From Limnohabitans_A sp048020265 (lineage in GTDB: Bacteria > Pseudomonadota > Gammaproteobacteria > Burkholderiales > Burkholderiaceae_C): a stretch of 64,000 nt of DNA. The stretch covers positions 2,418,001-2,482,000 of the forward strand of contig NZ_CP171843.1 in assembly GCF_048020265.1 (NCBI RefSeq), read 5' to 3'. The position numbers and the translations under genes were made by a program. The number at the start of each line of letters is the position of its first letter. The first letter of the stretch is position 1. Positions 1 to 8,056 of the stretch are shown here, one piece after another. Below the pieces are notes generated by a model, which was given only the letters and a program-made list of their open reading frames with translations, had not been told where the DNA came from and made no database searches.

Positions 1-169
1 GCGAGGCCGCTGGGCCAATGCAGACCGCTTCTTCGGCCAACTTCACGTATTTGGCTTCTTTGTCGGCCTCGGAATAGACCATCACCGCCTTGACACCCAA
101 TTCACGACAAGCGCGCTGGATGCGCAAGGCGATTTCGCCTCGGTTGGCGACCAGGATTTTCTTGAACAT
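1..169 (-). CDS. accC: Biotin carboxylase subunit of acetyl-CoA carboxylase, 5' part only
   Basis: The gene runs off the left edge; only the first 56 or so residues are visible. They begin MFKKILVANRGEIALRI, the signature N-terminus of biotin carboxylases, and continue with the expected CREL and YSEAD stretches of the first domain. In this family the enzyme carboxylates the biotin carried by AccB using ATP and bicarbonate, the first half-reaction of malonyl-CoA synthesis. The accB stop lies 14 bases upstream on the same strand, the usual accBC operon. The ATP-grasp core is outside the window. Confidence 0.93.
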   Translation of the reverse strand, partial: MFKKILVANRGEIALRIQRACRELGVKAVMVYSEADKEAKYVKLAEEAVCIGPAAS

Positions 170-183
170 GAAATCCCCGTGGC

Positions 184-633
184 TTATTCGATGATGAACA
201 AAGGCTGACCGTATTCCACAGCTTGGCCGTTTTCACACAGGATCTGCGTGACGGTACCGGACTTGTCGGATTCGATCTCGTTGAGGATCTTCATGGCTTC
301 GATGATGCACAAGGTGTCGCCCTCTTTGACCACCGAGCCAATCTGGATGAAGGGTGCAGCGCCAGGACTGGACGAGCGGTAGAACGTGCCCACCATGGGT
401 GACTTGACCGCATGACCGGCAGGTGCCGCTGCAGGTGCGGGGGCTTCAACGGGAGCGACGGATGCAGCCACCACAGGGGCGGCAGCAACTGGGGCGGCTT
501 GCATCACCACCGGTGCGGCCACGCCCATACTCTTGACGATGCGGACCTTACCTTCAGCTTCGGTGATTTCCAGCTCCGACACGTTCGAGTCGGACACCAG
601 GTCAATCAGTGTTTTCAGTTTGCGCAAATCCAT
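184..633 (-). CDS. accB: Biotin carboxyl carrier protein of acetyl-CoA carboxylase
   Basis: A 149-residue protein of normal BCCP length. The N-terminal 35 residues (MDLRKLKTLIDLV) are the family's dimerisation segment. Residues about 40-75 form an Ala/Pro/Val-rich flexible linker, and the C-terminal 80 residues are the biotinyl domain. The biotin-accepting lysine is K115 in EAMKILNEIE. The ATG at 633 is supported by GGAGG seven bases upstream. It works with AccC (next gene) in the cytoplasm. The 160-base gap upstream is AT-richer than its surroundings and probably holds the promoter, but I could not assign clear -35/-10 boxes. Confidence 0.97.
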   Translation of the reverse strand: MDLRKLKTLIDLVSDSNVSELEITEAEGKVRIVKSMGVAAPVVMQAAPVAAAPVVAASVAPVEAPAPAAAPAGHAVKSPMVGTFYRSSSPGAAPFIQIGSVVKEGDTLCIIEAMKILNEIESDKSGTVTQILCENGQAVEYGQPLFIIE

Positions 634-794
634 AGATCCTCCATTGCTTTAAGCACACGTAATGGATCGAATTTACACCAAATTTCAGTAAAAGCCCTCG
701 AAATCGTCTTTTCTGGTGAGAATTGGAACGGGTTTGAGGCCATCCAGAGGTGATGCATGCGATGAACGACCCGCCCGCCAAGGATGGAGCGATT

Positions 795-1355
795 TCAGGC
801 GCGAACATCTCGCCATTGCGCAAGATCATCCGGCGTCAGCTGTCCCATCTTTTGCCGCCAAATGCTGCCATCTGCCTTGAAAAAAACCGTAAATGGCAAT
901 CCACCCGCCGCATTGCCCAGCGACTTGGCCAACTCCGTCCCCGCCAAACCCGCTAATCCGACCGGAAAACCCAAAGGCTGACGGGCCAGAAAACGCCGCA
1001 CCGCACTGGGCTGGTCGATGGCCAAAGCCACCACTTGGTGATTTTTCGCCGCATTTTCACGCCAAAAGGCGTCGATCATGGGCAGTTCATCGACACAAGG
1101 TGGGCACCAGGTGGCCCAGAAGTTCAGCAGCAAGGGCTTGCCCTGGAAGGCGGCCATGGCCAAACCCTCTCCCGACGGGGTATCGAACTGCTGGGTCCAG
1201 ACAGGGTGGCTGGCTGCAGCCGTGACGGCTTGGGGCTGAAAACGCCACAAAGCCACACCCACACCGGCCACGGCAGCCGCCGCCCCGGCACCCAGAATCA
1301 GATTTCGGCGCGAAGCGCCTGCACTTTGTTGGTCCATGGCCAAATTGTCTTTCAT
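795..1355 (-). CDS. TlpA-family thioredoxin-like protein (periplasmic thiol-disulfide oxidoreductase)
   Basis: 186 residues with a thioredoxin/TlpA fold. The redox motif WCPPC lies at about 83-87 after a LLNFWAT strand. The N-terminus has a twin arginine (RR at 16-17) followed by an Ala/Gly/Val-rich hydrophobic stretch to about residue 35, so it is probably exported or membrane-anchored with the domain in the periplasm. Such proteins reduce disulfides in cytochrome c or other envelope proteins; the substrate here is unknown. The start codon overlaps the stop of the upstream gene (ATGA), so the two are co-transcribed. The internal ATG at residue 7 is an alternative start. Confidence 0.86.
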   Translation of the reverse strand: MKDNLAMDQQSAGASRRNLILGAGAAAAVAGVGVALWRFQPQAVTAAASHPVWTQQFDTPSGEGLAMAAFQGKPLLLNFWATWCPPCVDELPMIDAFWRENAAKNHQVVALAIDQPSAVRRFLARQPLGFPVGLAGLAGTELAKSLGNAAGGLPFTVFFKADGSIWRQKMGQLTPDDLAQWRDVRA

Positions 1356-1936
1356 GCCGCCAGCAAGCGCTCCAATGCCGCCAAATCCCCCCGGGGAGAG
1401 CGGCCTTGCGCATCGGGTAGCAAAGCCCCGCGTAAATCGTCCAGATCGTAAATGCGCAGGTGCACGCCCACATCTTCGTTCAAGGCTTCACAAAAACTGT
1501 GCAAGCTCAGCACATCCACATCGTCGCCATGCATACCGCGCACGGTCTGAACTTCGTAGCGCTGATTCTGGTTGATCAGGGCGATCTCCGCCGATTTTGG
1601 GTCGTCGCAAAACAAGGCCAGATCCACATCGCACAGGCGCGTGGCCCAGCCATGCCAGACCGCACCGCCCAAGTGCGGGCGAAATTCGGCCAGGCGCTGC
1701 ATCCAGACCCGCGCCAATTCGCGCAAGGCCAACAGCTCACCCGGCTGGGTCTCGACGCAGAACAAGGCGATGTAGTCGCGTACCTCGGCCTCGACCACAT
1801 CGTTGGTCGGCAAGGCAGTGCGGGTAGGCAGGCCCAACTCTTTCAGGGCACGGTGCTTGGCCGGACCGAAGGCCAGGCCTTCTTCGACCACCAAACGGGC
1901 AGCGGTGGCGGCAATTTCAAGGGCAACATCGTTCAT
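1352..1936 (-). CDS. Conserved protein of unknown function upstream of tlpA
   Basis: I do not recognise a named family for this 194-residue soluble protein. It has no signal peptide or membrane segment. The middle contains a DVDLALFCDD stretch (about residues 100-110) whose spaced acidic residues after a WATRLC segment recall a nucleotidyltransferase-like strand, but the rest of that motif is not evident. The C-terminal 40 residues are charged. It overlaps the TlpA-type gene by four bases and diverges from mpl across a 70-base gap. The overlap suggests a two-gene operon, which alone does not define a function. Confidence 0.7.
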   Translation of the reverse strand: MNDVALEIAATAARLVVEEGLAFGPAKHRALKELGLPTRTALPTNDVVEAEVRDYIALFCVETQPGELLALRELARVWMQRLAEFRPHLGGAVWHGWATRLCDVDLALFCDDPKSAEIALINQNQRYEVQTVRGMHGDDVDVLSLHSFCEALNEDVGVHLRIYDLDDLRGALLPDAQGRSPRGDLAALERLLAA

Positions 1937-2007
1937 GGGCCCCGATTGTGACCGGCCTGAACGGCTCGCAGCCCGGACTGCGCCCGATGGCCCCCTAAAA
2001 TCCGGGC

Positions 2008-3378
2008 ATGCATATACATATATTGGGCATTTGTGGCACCTTCATGGGCGGCTTGGCCGCGCTGGCCCGCGAGGCAGGACACCGGGTCACCGGCTGCGAT
2101 GCCGGTGTTTACCCCCCCATGAGCGACCAGCTGCGCGCCCTGGACATCGAGCTGATCGAAGGCTTTGACGCCGACCAGATGGCCTTGCAGCCCAACATCT
2201 ACGTGATCGGCAACGTGGTCAGCCGCGCCCGGCAGGCCGACGGCAGCCCCAAATTCCCACTAATGGAAGCCATTTTGGAAGCAGGTGCGCCCTACACCAG
2301 CGGCCCGCAATGGCTGTCCGAGCATGTGCTGCAGGGCAAGCATGTGCTGGCTGTCGCGGGCACCCACGGCAAGACCACCACCACTTCGATGCTCACTTGG
2401 GTGCTGGAGCAAGCCGGGCTGCAGCCTGGTTTTTTGGTTGGGGGCGTGCCGCTCAACTTCGGCGTGTCGGCCCGGCTCGGCGGCGGCAAGTACTTCGTGA
2501 TCGAAGCCGACGAATACGACACCGCCTTCTTCGACAAGCGCAGCAAGTTCGTGCATTACCGCCCGCGCACCGCCATCCTGAACAACCTGGAGTTCGACCA
2601 CGCCGACATCTTCGACGATCTGGCCGCGATTGAGCGCCAGTTCCATCACCTGATGCGCACCGTGCCCGGCTCAGGACGCGTGGTGGTCAATGGCCTGGAA
2701 GAAAGTCTGACCCGGGTGCTGAGTCAAGGCTGCTGGAGCGAAGTGCGGACCTTCGGCTCGGCCGTCAGCGACTTTTTGGCCGAAGGCGAACCCTCGCAGT
2801 TCCAAGTGTTGCAGGCTGGCCAGCCTGTGGCCGAGGTGCAGTGGGCCATTGGCGGCGTGCACAACCAGCTCAATGCGCTGGCATCCATAGCGGCTGCCGA
2901 GCATGTGGGCGTGAGCCCGGCGGTGGCGGCGCAAGCCCTGGCCACTTTTGAAAACGTCAAACGCCGCATGGAAGTGCGCGGCAAGGTGAACGGCATCACC
3001 GTCTACGACGACTTTGCCCACCACCCCACCGCGATCCGCACCACCGTCAACGGACTGCGCCGACAGGTGGGCCATGCGCGCATCCTCGCCATCTTCGAGC
3101 CGCGCAGCAACACCATGAAGCTCGGCACCATGAAAGCCCAGCTGCCCTGGAGCCTGGAAGAAGCCGATCTCGCGTTTTGCCACTCGGGCGGCCTGGGCTG
3201 GGACGCTGCAGCTGCACTTGAGCCTATGGGCTCACGAGCGCAGGTGGGCGCCAACATAGATGAAGTGATCGCGCAGGTTTTGGCACAAGTGCAACCTGGC
3301 GATCACCTGCTGTGCATGAGCAACGGCGGCTTTGGCGGGATTCATGCCAAATTGCTGGAAGCGCTGGCAAGCCGCTGA
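2008..3378 (+). CDS. mpl: UDP-N-acetylmuramate:L-alanyl-gamma-D-glutamyl-meso-diaminopimelate ligase
   Basis: A 456-residue Mur-ligase family member. It starts MHIHILGICGTFMGGLA, the Mpl form of the Rossmann-like first domain, and has the ATP-binding P-loop AGTHGKTTTT near residue 118. The NLEFDHADIF and FEPRSNTMKLG stretches are typical of Mpl rather than MurC. Mpl reattaches recovered murein tripeptide to UDP-MurNAc, so it recycles wall peptide made by the Mur enzymes encoded further right. It stands alone on the plus strand, divergent from the 1352-1936 gene and convergent with aroG, with REP-like hairpins between the 3' ends. Confidence 0.96.
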   Translation: MHIHILGICGTFMGGLAALAREAGHRVTGCDAGVYPPMSDQLRALDIELIEGFDADQMALQPNIYVIGNVVSRARQADGSPKFPLMEAILEAGAPYTSGPQWLSEHVLQGKHVLAVAGTHGKTTTTSMLTWVLEQAGLQPGFLVGGVPLNFGVSARLGGGKYFVIEADEYDTAFFDKRSKFVHYRPRTAILNNLEFDHADIFDDLAAIERQFHHLMRTVPGSGRVVVNGLEESLTRVLSQGCWSEVRTFGSAVSDFLAEGEPSQFQVLQAGQPVAEVQWAIGGVHNQLNALASIAAAEHVGVSPAVAAQALATFENVKRRMEVRGKVNGITVYDDFAHHPTAIRTTVNGLRRQVGHARILAIFEPRSNTMKLGTMKAQLPWSLEEADLAFCHSGGLGWDAAAALEPMGSRAQVGANIDEVIAQVLAQVQPGDHLLCMSNGGFGGIHAKLLEALASR

Positions 3379-3386
3379 CACTGTCG

Positions 3387-3466
3387 GTGTGTGAGAGCGA
3401 GCCCCTGCTCGCGAATATGGGCTGGAGCCAATTCAAGCATTCGGCCGCAGGGGCGGCCTCCCACAA
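3387..3466. repeat. Pair of REP-like palindromic units in inverted orientation
   Basis: Between the convergent mpl and aroG ends lie two related units facing each other. The left one (3387-3416) reads GTGAGAGCGAG then CCCCTG then CTCGCGAATA. The right one (3439-3466, bottom strand) reads TTGTGGGAGGCCGC then CCCT then GCGGCCGAAT. Each has a hairpin (stems at 3397-3401/3408-3412 and 3443-3448/3453-3458) followed by GAAT. This layout matches repetitive extragenic palindromes and their paired form (BIME) known from Pseudomonas and relatives. They may also act as a bidirectional mRNA 3' end. Confidence 0.6.
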
Positions 3467-3491
3467 GGTGTTCAAATGCCGCGCCTGAATA

Positions 3492-4613
3492 TCAAACCGC
3501 CCGACGCGCCTTCACCGCATCCGACAGCACCTGCAGCACACCTTCGCTGTCGTCCCAGCCGATGCAGGCGTCGGTGATGCTCTGGCCGTAAGTCAGTTTC
3601 GTCACGTCGTCCTTGCCGGGGGTGAACTTCTGCGCCCCGTCTTTCAGATGGCTCTCGACCATAACGCCAAAAACCTGGCGTGAACCACCGCTGATTTGCG
3701 CGGCGATGTCTTTGGCCACGTCGATCTGGCGCTCGTGCTTTTTGCTGCTGTTGGCGTGGCTGCAGTCCACCATCAAGGTGGCGGGCAACTTGGCAGCTTC
3801 GAGTTCCTTACAGGCGGCGGCCACGCTGTCGGCGTCGTAGTTGGGCGCTTTGCCGCCGCGCAAAATTACATGGCAGTCCTGGTTGCCCTGGGTCTGCACG
3901 ATGGCGACTTGGCCATTTTTGTGCACCGACAAAAAGTGGTGGCCACGGGCTGCCGCCTGGATCGCGTCGGTCGCGATCTTGATGTTGCCGTCCGTCCCAT
4001 TCTTGAAGCCGATGGGCGCTGACAGGCCCGAAGCCAGCTCGCGGTGCACCTGGCTTTCGGTGGTGCGGGCACCGATGGCACCCCAGCTGATCAGGTCGCC
4101 GATGTACTGGGGCGAGATCACATCGAGGAACTCACTGCCTGCGGGCAGGCCTTGGCGGTTGATCTCGATCAGCAACTGGCGGGCAATGCGCAGACCTTCG
4201 TCGATGCGGTAGCTTTCGTCCAGGTAGGGGTCGTTGATCAGGCCCTTCCAGCCCACGGTGGTGCGGGGTTTCTCGAAATACACCCGCATCACGATTTCCA
4301 GCGTGTCGGCGTACTTCTCGCGCAAGGGTTTCAAGCGGCGGGCGTAGTCCAAGGCTGCTGCCGGATCGTGGATCGAGCAGGGGCCGATGATGACCAGCAA
4401 GCGGTCGTCCTGGCCGTGCACGATCTTCTGGATCGATTTGCGGGTTTTGGCGATCAGGGCTTCCGTCGCCGTGCCGGCGATCGGGAAAAAGCGGATCAAA
4501 TGTTCTGGAGGCGGGAGCACGGTGATGTCCTTGATGCGTTCGTCGTCGGTCTGGCCGGTGCGGTCAACAGCATTGGGGTACCAAGCGTCTGGGGCGGTGG
4601 TTTTGGCGTTCAT
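3492..4613 (-). CDS. aroG: 3-deoxy-7-phosphoheptulonate (DAHP) synthase, class I
   Basis: 373 residues, full length for the class I (AroF/G/H) family. It condenses phosphoenolpyruvate and erythrose-4-phosphate in the first step of aromatic amino acid synthesis. Family landmarks include IIGPCSIHD near residue 95, RVYFEKPRTTVGWKGL, GAIGARTTESQ, and DCSHANSSK near 285. Start at ATG 4613 is fixed by AGGAG six bases upstream. The 150-base leader carries a Phe/Tyr/Trp-rich peptide and a terminator, so expression is probably attenuated by charged aromatic tRNAs. The isozyme letter (F, G or H) cannot be decided from sequence alone. Confidence 0.95.
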   Translation of the reverse strand: MNAKTTAPDAWYPNAVDRTGQTDDERIKDITVLPPPEHLIRFFPIAGTATEALIAKTRKSIQKIVHGQDDRLLVIIGPCSIHDPAAALDYARRLKPLREKYADTLEIVMRVYFEKPRTTVGWKGLINDPYLDESYRIDEGLRIARQLLIEINRQGLPAGSEFLDVISPQYIGDLISWGAIGARTTESQVHRELASGLSAPIGFKNGTDGNIKIATDAIQAAARGHHFLSVHKNGQVAIVQTQGNQDCHVILRGGKAPNYDADSVAAACKELEAAKLPATLMVDCSHANSSKKHERQIDVAKDIAAQISGGSRQVFGVMVESHLKDGAQKFTPGKDDVTKLTYGQSITDACIGWDDSEGVLQVLSDAVKARRAV

Positions 4614-4639
4614 CGTGGACTCCTGAATTGAAAAAGATG

Positions 4640-4672
4640 AAAAAAAACCGCCGGGCTTTGGGGCTCCGGCGG
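4640..4672 (-). terminator. Attenuator terminator of the aroG leader
   Basis: On the minus strand CCGCCGG and CCGGCGG (4666-4672 and 4648-4654) form a GC-rich stem with an 11-base loop, followed by eight U residues just before the aroG ribosome binding site. An identical copy of the 3' arm lies inside the upstream leader ORF (4715-4721) and could pair with the 5' arm instead, giving the antiterminator expected of a ribosome-controlled attenuator. Confidence 0.82.
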
Positions 4673-4695
4673 TGTGTGTCGAGATGTTCGGGTGC

Positions 4696-4770
4696 TTATG
4701 CGCTCGCCTCTCGTCCGCCGGGGACTGAGAACCAAAAGTAAAAAAAGTAAAAAGCGATGCGCGAAGACAT
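4696..4770 (-). CDS. Aromatic leader peptide controlling aroG
   Basis: A 24-codon ORF in the aroG leader. Residues 7-14 read FYFFYFWF: five Phe, two Tyr and one Trp in eight codons. This run immediately precedes a sequence (4715-4721) able to pair with the terminator's 5' arm. The design is that of pheL/trpL-type attenuators, where stalling at hungry codons favours the antiterminator. No Shine-Dalgarno sequence is visible before the ATG at 4770. A TACATT box lies seven bases upstream, so the message could be nearly leaderless; that is inference. Too short for routine gene finders. Confidence 0.8.
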   Translation of the reverse strand: MSSRIAFYFFYFWFSVPGGREASA

Positions 4771-4843
4771 GGGATTCAATGTAGCACAGTTGGATGACAG
4801 TTCCTGACAGGCCGGCCCGGGGACAAACCCGGAAGCTTCACAT

Positions 4844-6313
4844 TCAGGCCGTGCCCCCCACCGTCAGACCGTCGATGCGCAAAGTCGGCTGACCCACCCC
4901 AACCGGCACGCTCTGGCCTTCCTTGCCACAGGTGCCCACACCCGAGTCGAGCTTCATGTCGTTGCCGATCATGCTGATTTTCTTGAGTGACTCGGGGCCG
5001 CTGCCGATCAAGGTGGCGCCCTTCACAGGGTATTGGATCTTGCCGTTTTCCACCCAGTAAGCCTGGCTGGCCGAGAACACAAACTTGCCGCTGGTGATGT
5101 CCACCTGGCCGCCCGCAAAGTTGGTGGCGTACAGGCCCTTTTTGATGCTGGCCACGATTTCTTCGGCGCTCTTGTCGCCGCCCAGCATGTAGGTGTTGGT
5201 CATGCGCGGCATGGGCACATGGGCGTAGCTTTCGCGGCGGCCGTTGCCCGTGGGCTTGACGCCCATCAGGCGGGCGTTCATCGCGTCCTGGATGTAGCCG
5301 CGCAGGATGCCGTCTTCGATCAGCACATTCTTCTGGCTGGCGTGGCCTTCGTCGTCCACGTTCAGCGAGCCACGGCGGTCAGAAATAGTGCCGTCGTCCA
5401 GCACCGTCACGCCTTTGGCGGCCACGCGCTGGCCGATGCGGCCGCTGAAAGCGCTCGAACCCTTGCGGTTGAAGTCGCCTTCCAGGCCATGACCCACCGC
5501 TTCGTGCAGCAACACGCCAGGCCAGCCATTGCCCAACACCACCGTCATCTCGCCCGCAGGCGCGGGGCGGGCATCGAGGTTGATGAGCGCGGCCGACACA
5601 GCTTCTTGCACATAGCCCTCGACCATGCCGTCGTCAAAATAAGCCAGGCCAAAGCGGCCACCTCCGCCACTGCTGCCCACTTCGCGGCGGCCGTTTTGCT
5701 CGGCGATCACCGTGACCGACAGGCGAATCAAGGGGCGCACATCGGCCGCCAGCGTGCCGTCGGCGCGGGCCACCATGACCACGTCGTATTCGGTGGCGAG
5801 ACCCGCCATCACCTGCACCACCCGAGGATCTTTGGCGCGGGCGATTTTTTCCACGCGACCGAGCAGGTTCACCTTGGCCGTGCTGTCCAAAGTGGACATC
5901 GGGTCCAGCGAGGGGTAGAGCGAGCGACTGGCCGAAATTTTGCGAGCAGGCACCTTGATGCGTTTGTTTTGCGTGGCCTGCGCGATGGTGCGCACCGTCA
6001 TGGCCGCGTCCATCAAAGAGGCTTCGGAGATATCGTCGGAGTAAGCGAATGCTGTTTTTTCACCCGACACGGCCCGCACGCCCACGCCCTGGTCAATGCT
6101 GAAACTGCCGGTTTTGACAATGCCCTCTTCCAGGCTCCAGCCTTCGGAGCGGGTGTACTGGAAATACAAATCGGCGTCGTCCACCTGGTGCGCCTGGATG
6201 GCGGCCAAAGCTCGGCTCAAATGGGTTTCGTCCAGGCCAAAGGGCTCCAGCAAGAGGGAGCGGGCAGTGGCCAGGCGTTCGATGGTGGGTTCGCATGAAA
6301 TCATGGAAGCCAT
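4844..6313 (-). CDS. tldD: Metalloprotease TldD
   Basis: 489 residues, normal TldD length. The zinc-binding motif HEAVGHGLEGD is at about 270-280 and the C-terminal glycine-rich SGVGTCGKEGQ stretch is present. TldD pairs with TldE (PmbA) to digest unfolded peptides, mature microcin B17 and degrade CcdA in E. coli; the tldE partner is not in this window. Two ATGs (6313 and 6304) compete for the start and neither has a clear ribosome binding site. It lies downstream of rodA on the same strand but is separated from it by the oppositely oriented cytochrome gene. Confidence 0.94.
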   Translation of the reverse strand: MASMISCEPTIERLATARSLLLEPFGLDETHLSRALAAIQAHQVDDADLYFQYTRSEGWSLEEGIVKTGSFSIDQGVGVRAVSGEKTAFAYSDDISEASLMDAAMTVRTIAQATQNKRIKVPARKISASRSLYPSLDPMSTLDSTAKVNLLGRVEKIARAKDPRVVQVMAGLATEYDVVMVARADGTLAADVRPLIRLSVTVIAEQNGRREVGSSGGGGRFGLAYFDDGMVEGYVQEAVSAALINLDARPAPAGEMTVVLGNGWPGVLLHEAVGHGLEGDFNRKGSSAFSGRIGQRVAAKGVTVLDDGTISDRRGSLNVDDEGHASQKNVLIEDGILRGYIQDAMNARLMGVKPTGNGRRESYAHVPMPRMTNTYMLGGDKSAEEIVASIKKGLYATNFAGGQVDITSGKFVFSASQAYWVENGKIQYPVKGATLIGSGPESLKKISMIGNDMKLDSGVGTCGKEGQSVPVGVGQPTLRIDGLTVGGTA

Positions 6314-6469
6314 TGTAGGGACTGATCAAGCCCCTTGCCGGCGTGCCCTTTCGCCGGGCAGCCGTCCGCATCGGCCAGCTTCGGCTTTGAAATTGAGAAG
6401 CAGCACACAGACGAGTCCGGGGCGCACTTGCTAAGTTTGTCCTGACTTTCACCACCCCAGGAGATCCTC

Positions 6470-6799
6470 ATGACCCCTACCCCTGTCTTCACCCTCGTGC
6501 TTGCACTGTGCGCCAGCGCCCCTGCTTTTGCCAATTACCAGCTCGTGCAAGAAAAGCAATGCCTCCAATGCCATGCGGTCGACAAAAACCTCATTGGCCC
6601 CTCGTTCAAGCGGATTGCCTACCGCTGGAATGGCAACCCGGCCGCCGAGAAAATGCTGATCGCCACCATCCGCAACGGCACCCGGGAGGGCGGCGGTCAG
6701 CATTGGAGCGCCACCACCAACATGCCCGATGCCTGGGAACGCCCCCTGGTCAGCGAGGCAGAAGCCCAGAAAATTTTCGTCTGGATCATGGGCCAATAG
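6470..6799 (+). CDS. Small class I cytochrome c (c551/c552-like), exported
   Basis: 109 residues. A signal peptide of about 21 residues (hydrophobic FTLVLALCASA, cleavage near AFA-N) precedes the haem-attachment motif CLQCH at 31-35. The likely second axial ligand is the Met in the NMPDAW stretch at about 85. This is the layout of monohaem c551-type electron carriers in the periplasm, which shuttle electrons to terminal oxidases or denitrification enzymes; the partner is not identifiable here. AGGAG lies six bases before the ATG. It is a lone plus-strand gene among minus-strand neighbours, ending 43 bases from the convergent rodA. Confidence 0.9.
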   Translation: MTPTPVFTLVLALCASAPAFANYQLVQEKQCLQCHAVDKNLIGPSFKRIAYRWNGNPAAEKMLIATIRNGTREGGGQHWSATTNMPDAWERPLVSEAEAQKIFVWIMGQ

Positions 6800-6812
6800 C
6801 CGACTCGCTGCC

Positions 6813-6840
6813 CAGTCCAGCAAGGGCGTGGCGTGGACTG
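6813..6840. terminator. Weak hairpin between convergent cytochrome c and rodA genes
   Basis: CAGTCCA (6813-6819) and TGGACTG (6834-6840) form a perfect 7-bp stem with a 14-base loop in the 43-base gap between two convergent genes. No T-run follows on either strand, so it is at most a weak or factor-dependent transcript end. Confidence 0.3.
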
Positions 6841-6842
6841 CG

Positions 6843-7997
6843 TCAGGTTTGCACCAGCTGTTTGGCTTTGGCAATCGACATGAGGATGCCCAGCGCCAGA
6901 CCCAAGGTGACCATGGCGGTGCCGCCGTAACTGATGAAGGGCAGCGGCACCCCCACCACCGGCAAGATGCCGCTGACCATACCCATGTTCACAAAGGCAT
7001 AAGTGAAGAAGATCATGGCCATGCTGCCGGCCAGCAAACGGCTGAACAGTGTGGGGGCCTCGGCCGCGATGACCAGCGCCCGGTAAACCAGAAAGAAGAA
7101 CCAGAAAATCAGGAACAAGCCCCCCACAAAGCCGAACTCTTCGCCATAGGCGGCAAAAATGAAATCGGTGGTGCGCTCGGGGATGAATTCCAGGTGGGTT
7201 TGGGTGCCCTGCATGAAGCCTTTGCCCCAGAAGCCGCCGGAGCCGATGGCGATCATGCCCTGGATGATGTGAAAACCCTTGCCCAACGGATCCCGTGCCG
7301 GATCGAGCAAGGTGCACACGCGCTGACGCTGGTATTCGTGCAGCACTCGCCAGTCCACGCCGTCGGCACACAAGGTGGGCTCCATGATCACCAGGACCAC
7401 GATGCCCACAAGGCCCAGCACAATGGGCGGCAAAATCCAGCGCCATTTGAGTCCGGCAAAGAAGATCACTGCCAGACCTGCAGCCAAAACCAGCAAAGAA
7501 GTGCCCAGATCAGGCTGCTTCATGATCAAGCCGACCGGGACGCCCAAAATCAGCAAGGCCACCGCAAAGTCAAAGGGCCGGAGTTGTCCTTCGCGCTTTT
7601 GAAACCAGGCCGCCAGCATCAAAGGCAAAGCAATCTTCAAAATTTCGCTGGGCTGGATCACCACGCCCAGATTGATCCAACGCCGAGACCCTTTTTTGGT
7701 GATGCCAAAAATGGCCACCGCCACCAGCAAAATCACGCCCACGGTGTAGATGGGCACTGCCCAGGCCATGAGTTTTTGGGGGGGCATTTGAGCCACCACA
7801 AACATGATGAAGCCCGCCAGCAGCATGTTACGGCCATGGTCCACAAAGCGGGTGCCATGGTCATAGCCCGATGAAAACATGATCAGCAATCCGGCGCAGG
7901 CAAGCATGAACACCGCAAATGCCAAAGGGCCGTCAAAGCCCTTGAGCAAATACTGCATGCGCTGCCACAGCGTCGGTTTTTGAATCACTGAACCCAT
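6843..7997 (-). CDS. rodA: Rod-shape SEDS glycosyltransferase RodA
   Basis: 384 residues with about ten hydrophobic segments, a SEDS-family peptidoglycan polymerase acting at the inner membrane with PBP2 in the elongasome. The family stretches WINLGVVIQPSEI, KQPDLGTS, GKGFMQGTQT and the C-terminal LPFISYGGTAM are present. I chose ATG 7997 (MGSVIQKPTL). A longer reading from TTG 8060 would overlap ruvC but adds a Pro-rich tail not expected in RodA. mreBCD and PBP2 genes, which often adjoin rodA, are not in the window. The related division paralogue ftsW is at 21-22 kb. Confidence 0.94.
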   Translation of the reverse strand: MGSVIQKPTLWQRMQYLLKGFDGPLAFAVFMLACAGLLIMFSSGYDHGTRFVDHGRNMLLAGFIMFVVAQMPPQKLMAWAVPIYTVGVILLVAVAIFGITKKGSRRWINLGVVIQPSEILKIALPLMLAAWFQKREGQLRPFDFAVALLILGVPVGLIMKQPDLGTSLLVLAAGLAVIFFAGLKWRWILPPIVLGLVGIVVLVIMEPTLCADGVDWRVLHEYQRQRVCTLLDPARDPLGKGFHIIQGMIAIGSGGFWGKGFMQGTQTHLEFIPERTTDFIFAAYGEEFGFVGGLFLIFWFFFLVYRALVIAAEAPTLFSRLLAGSMAMIFFTYAFVNMGMVSGILPVVGVPLPFISYGGTAMVTLGLALGILMSIAKAKQLVQT

Positions 7998-8056
7998 GGA
8001 ACCGATTATCTCAGGCCAAGGCGATCCAGACGGACCCGGGCGGGCCAAGCTCCGGA

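Noticed and set aside
4803..4843. Possible terminator after tldD
   Set aside because: Only a 5-bp CCGGG/CCCGG pairing and no T-run on the minus strand.
5033..6298. 421-codon open frame opposite tldD
   Set aside because: It lies exactly antisense to an intact TldD gene, has a composition dominated by His, Ala, Gly and Val, and matches no family. It is a by-product of high-GC codon bias.
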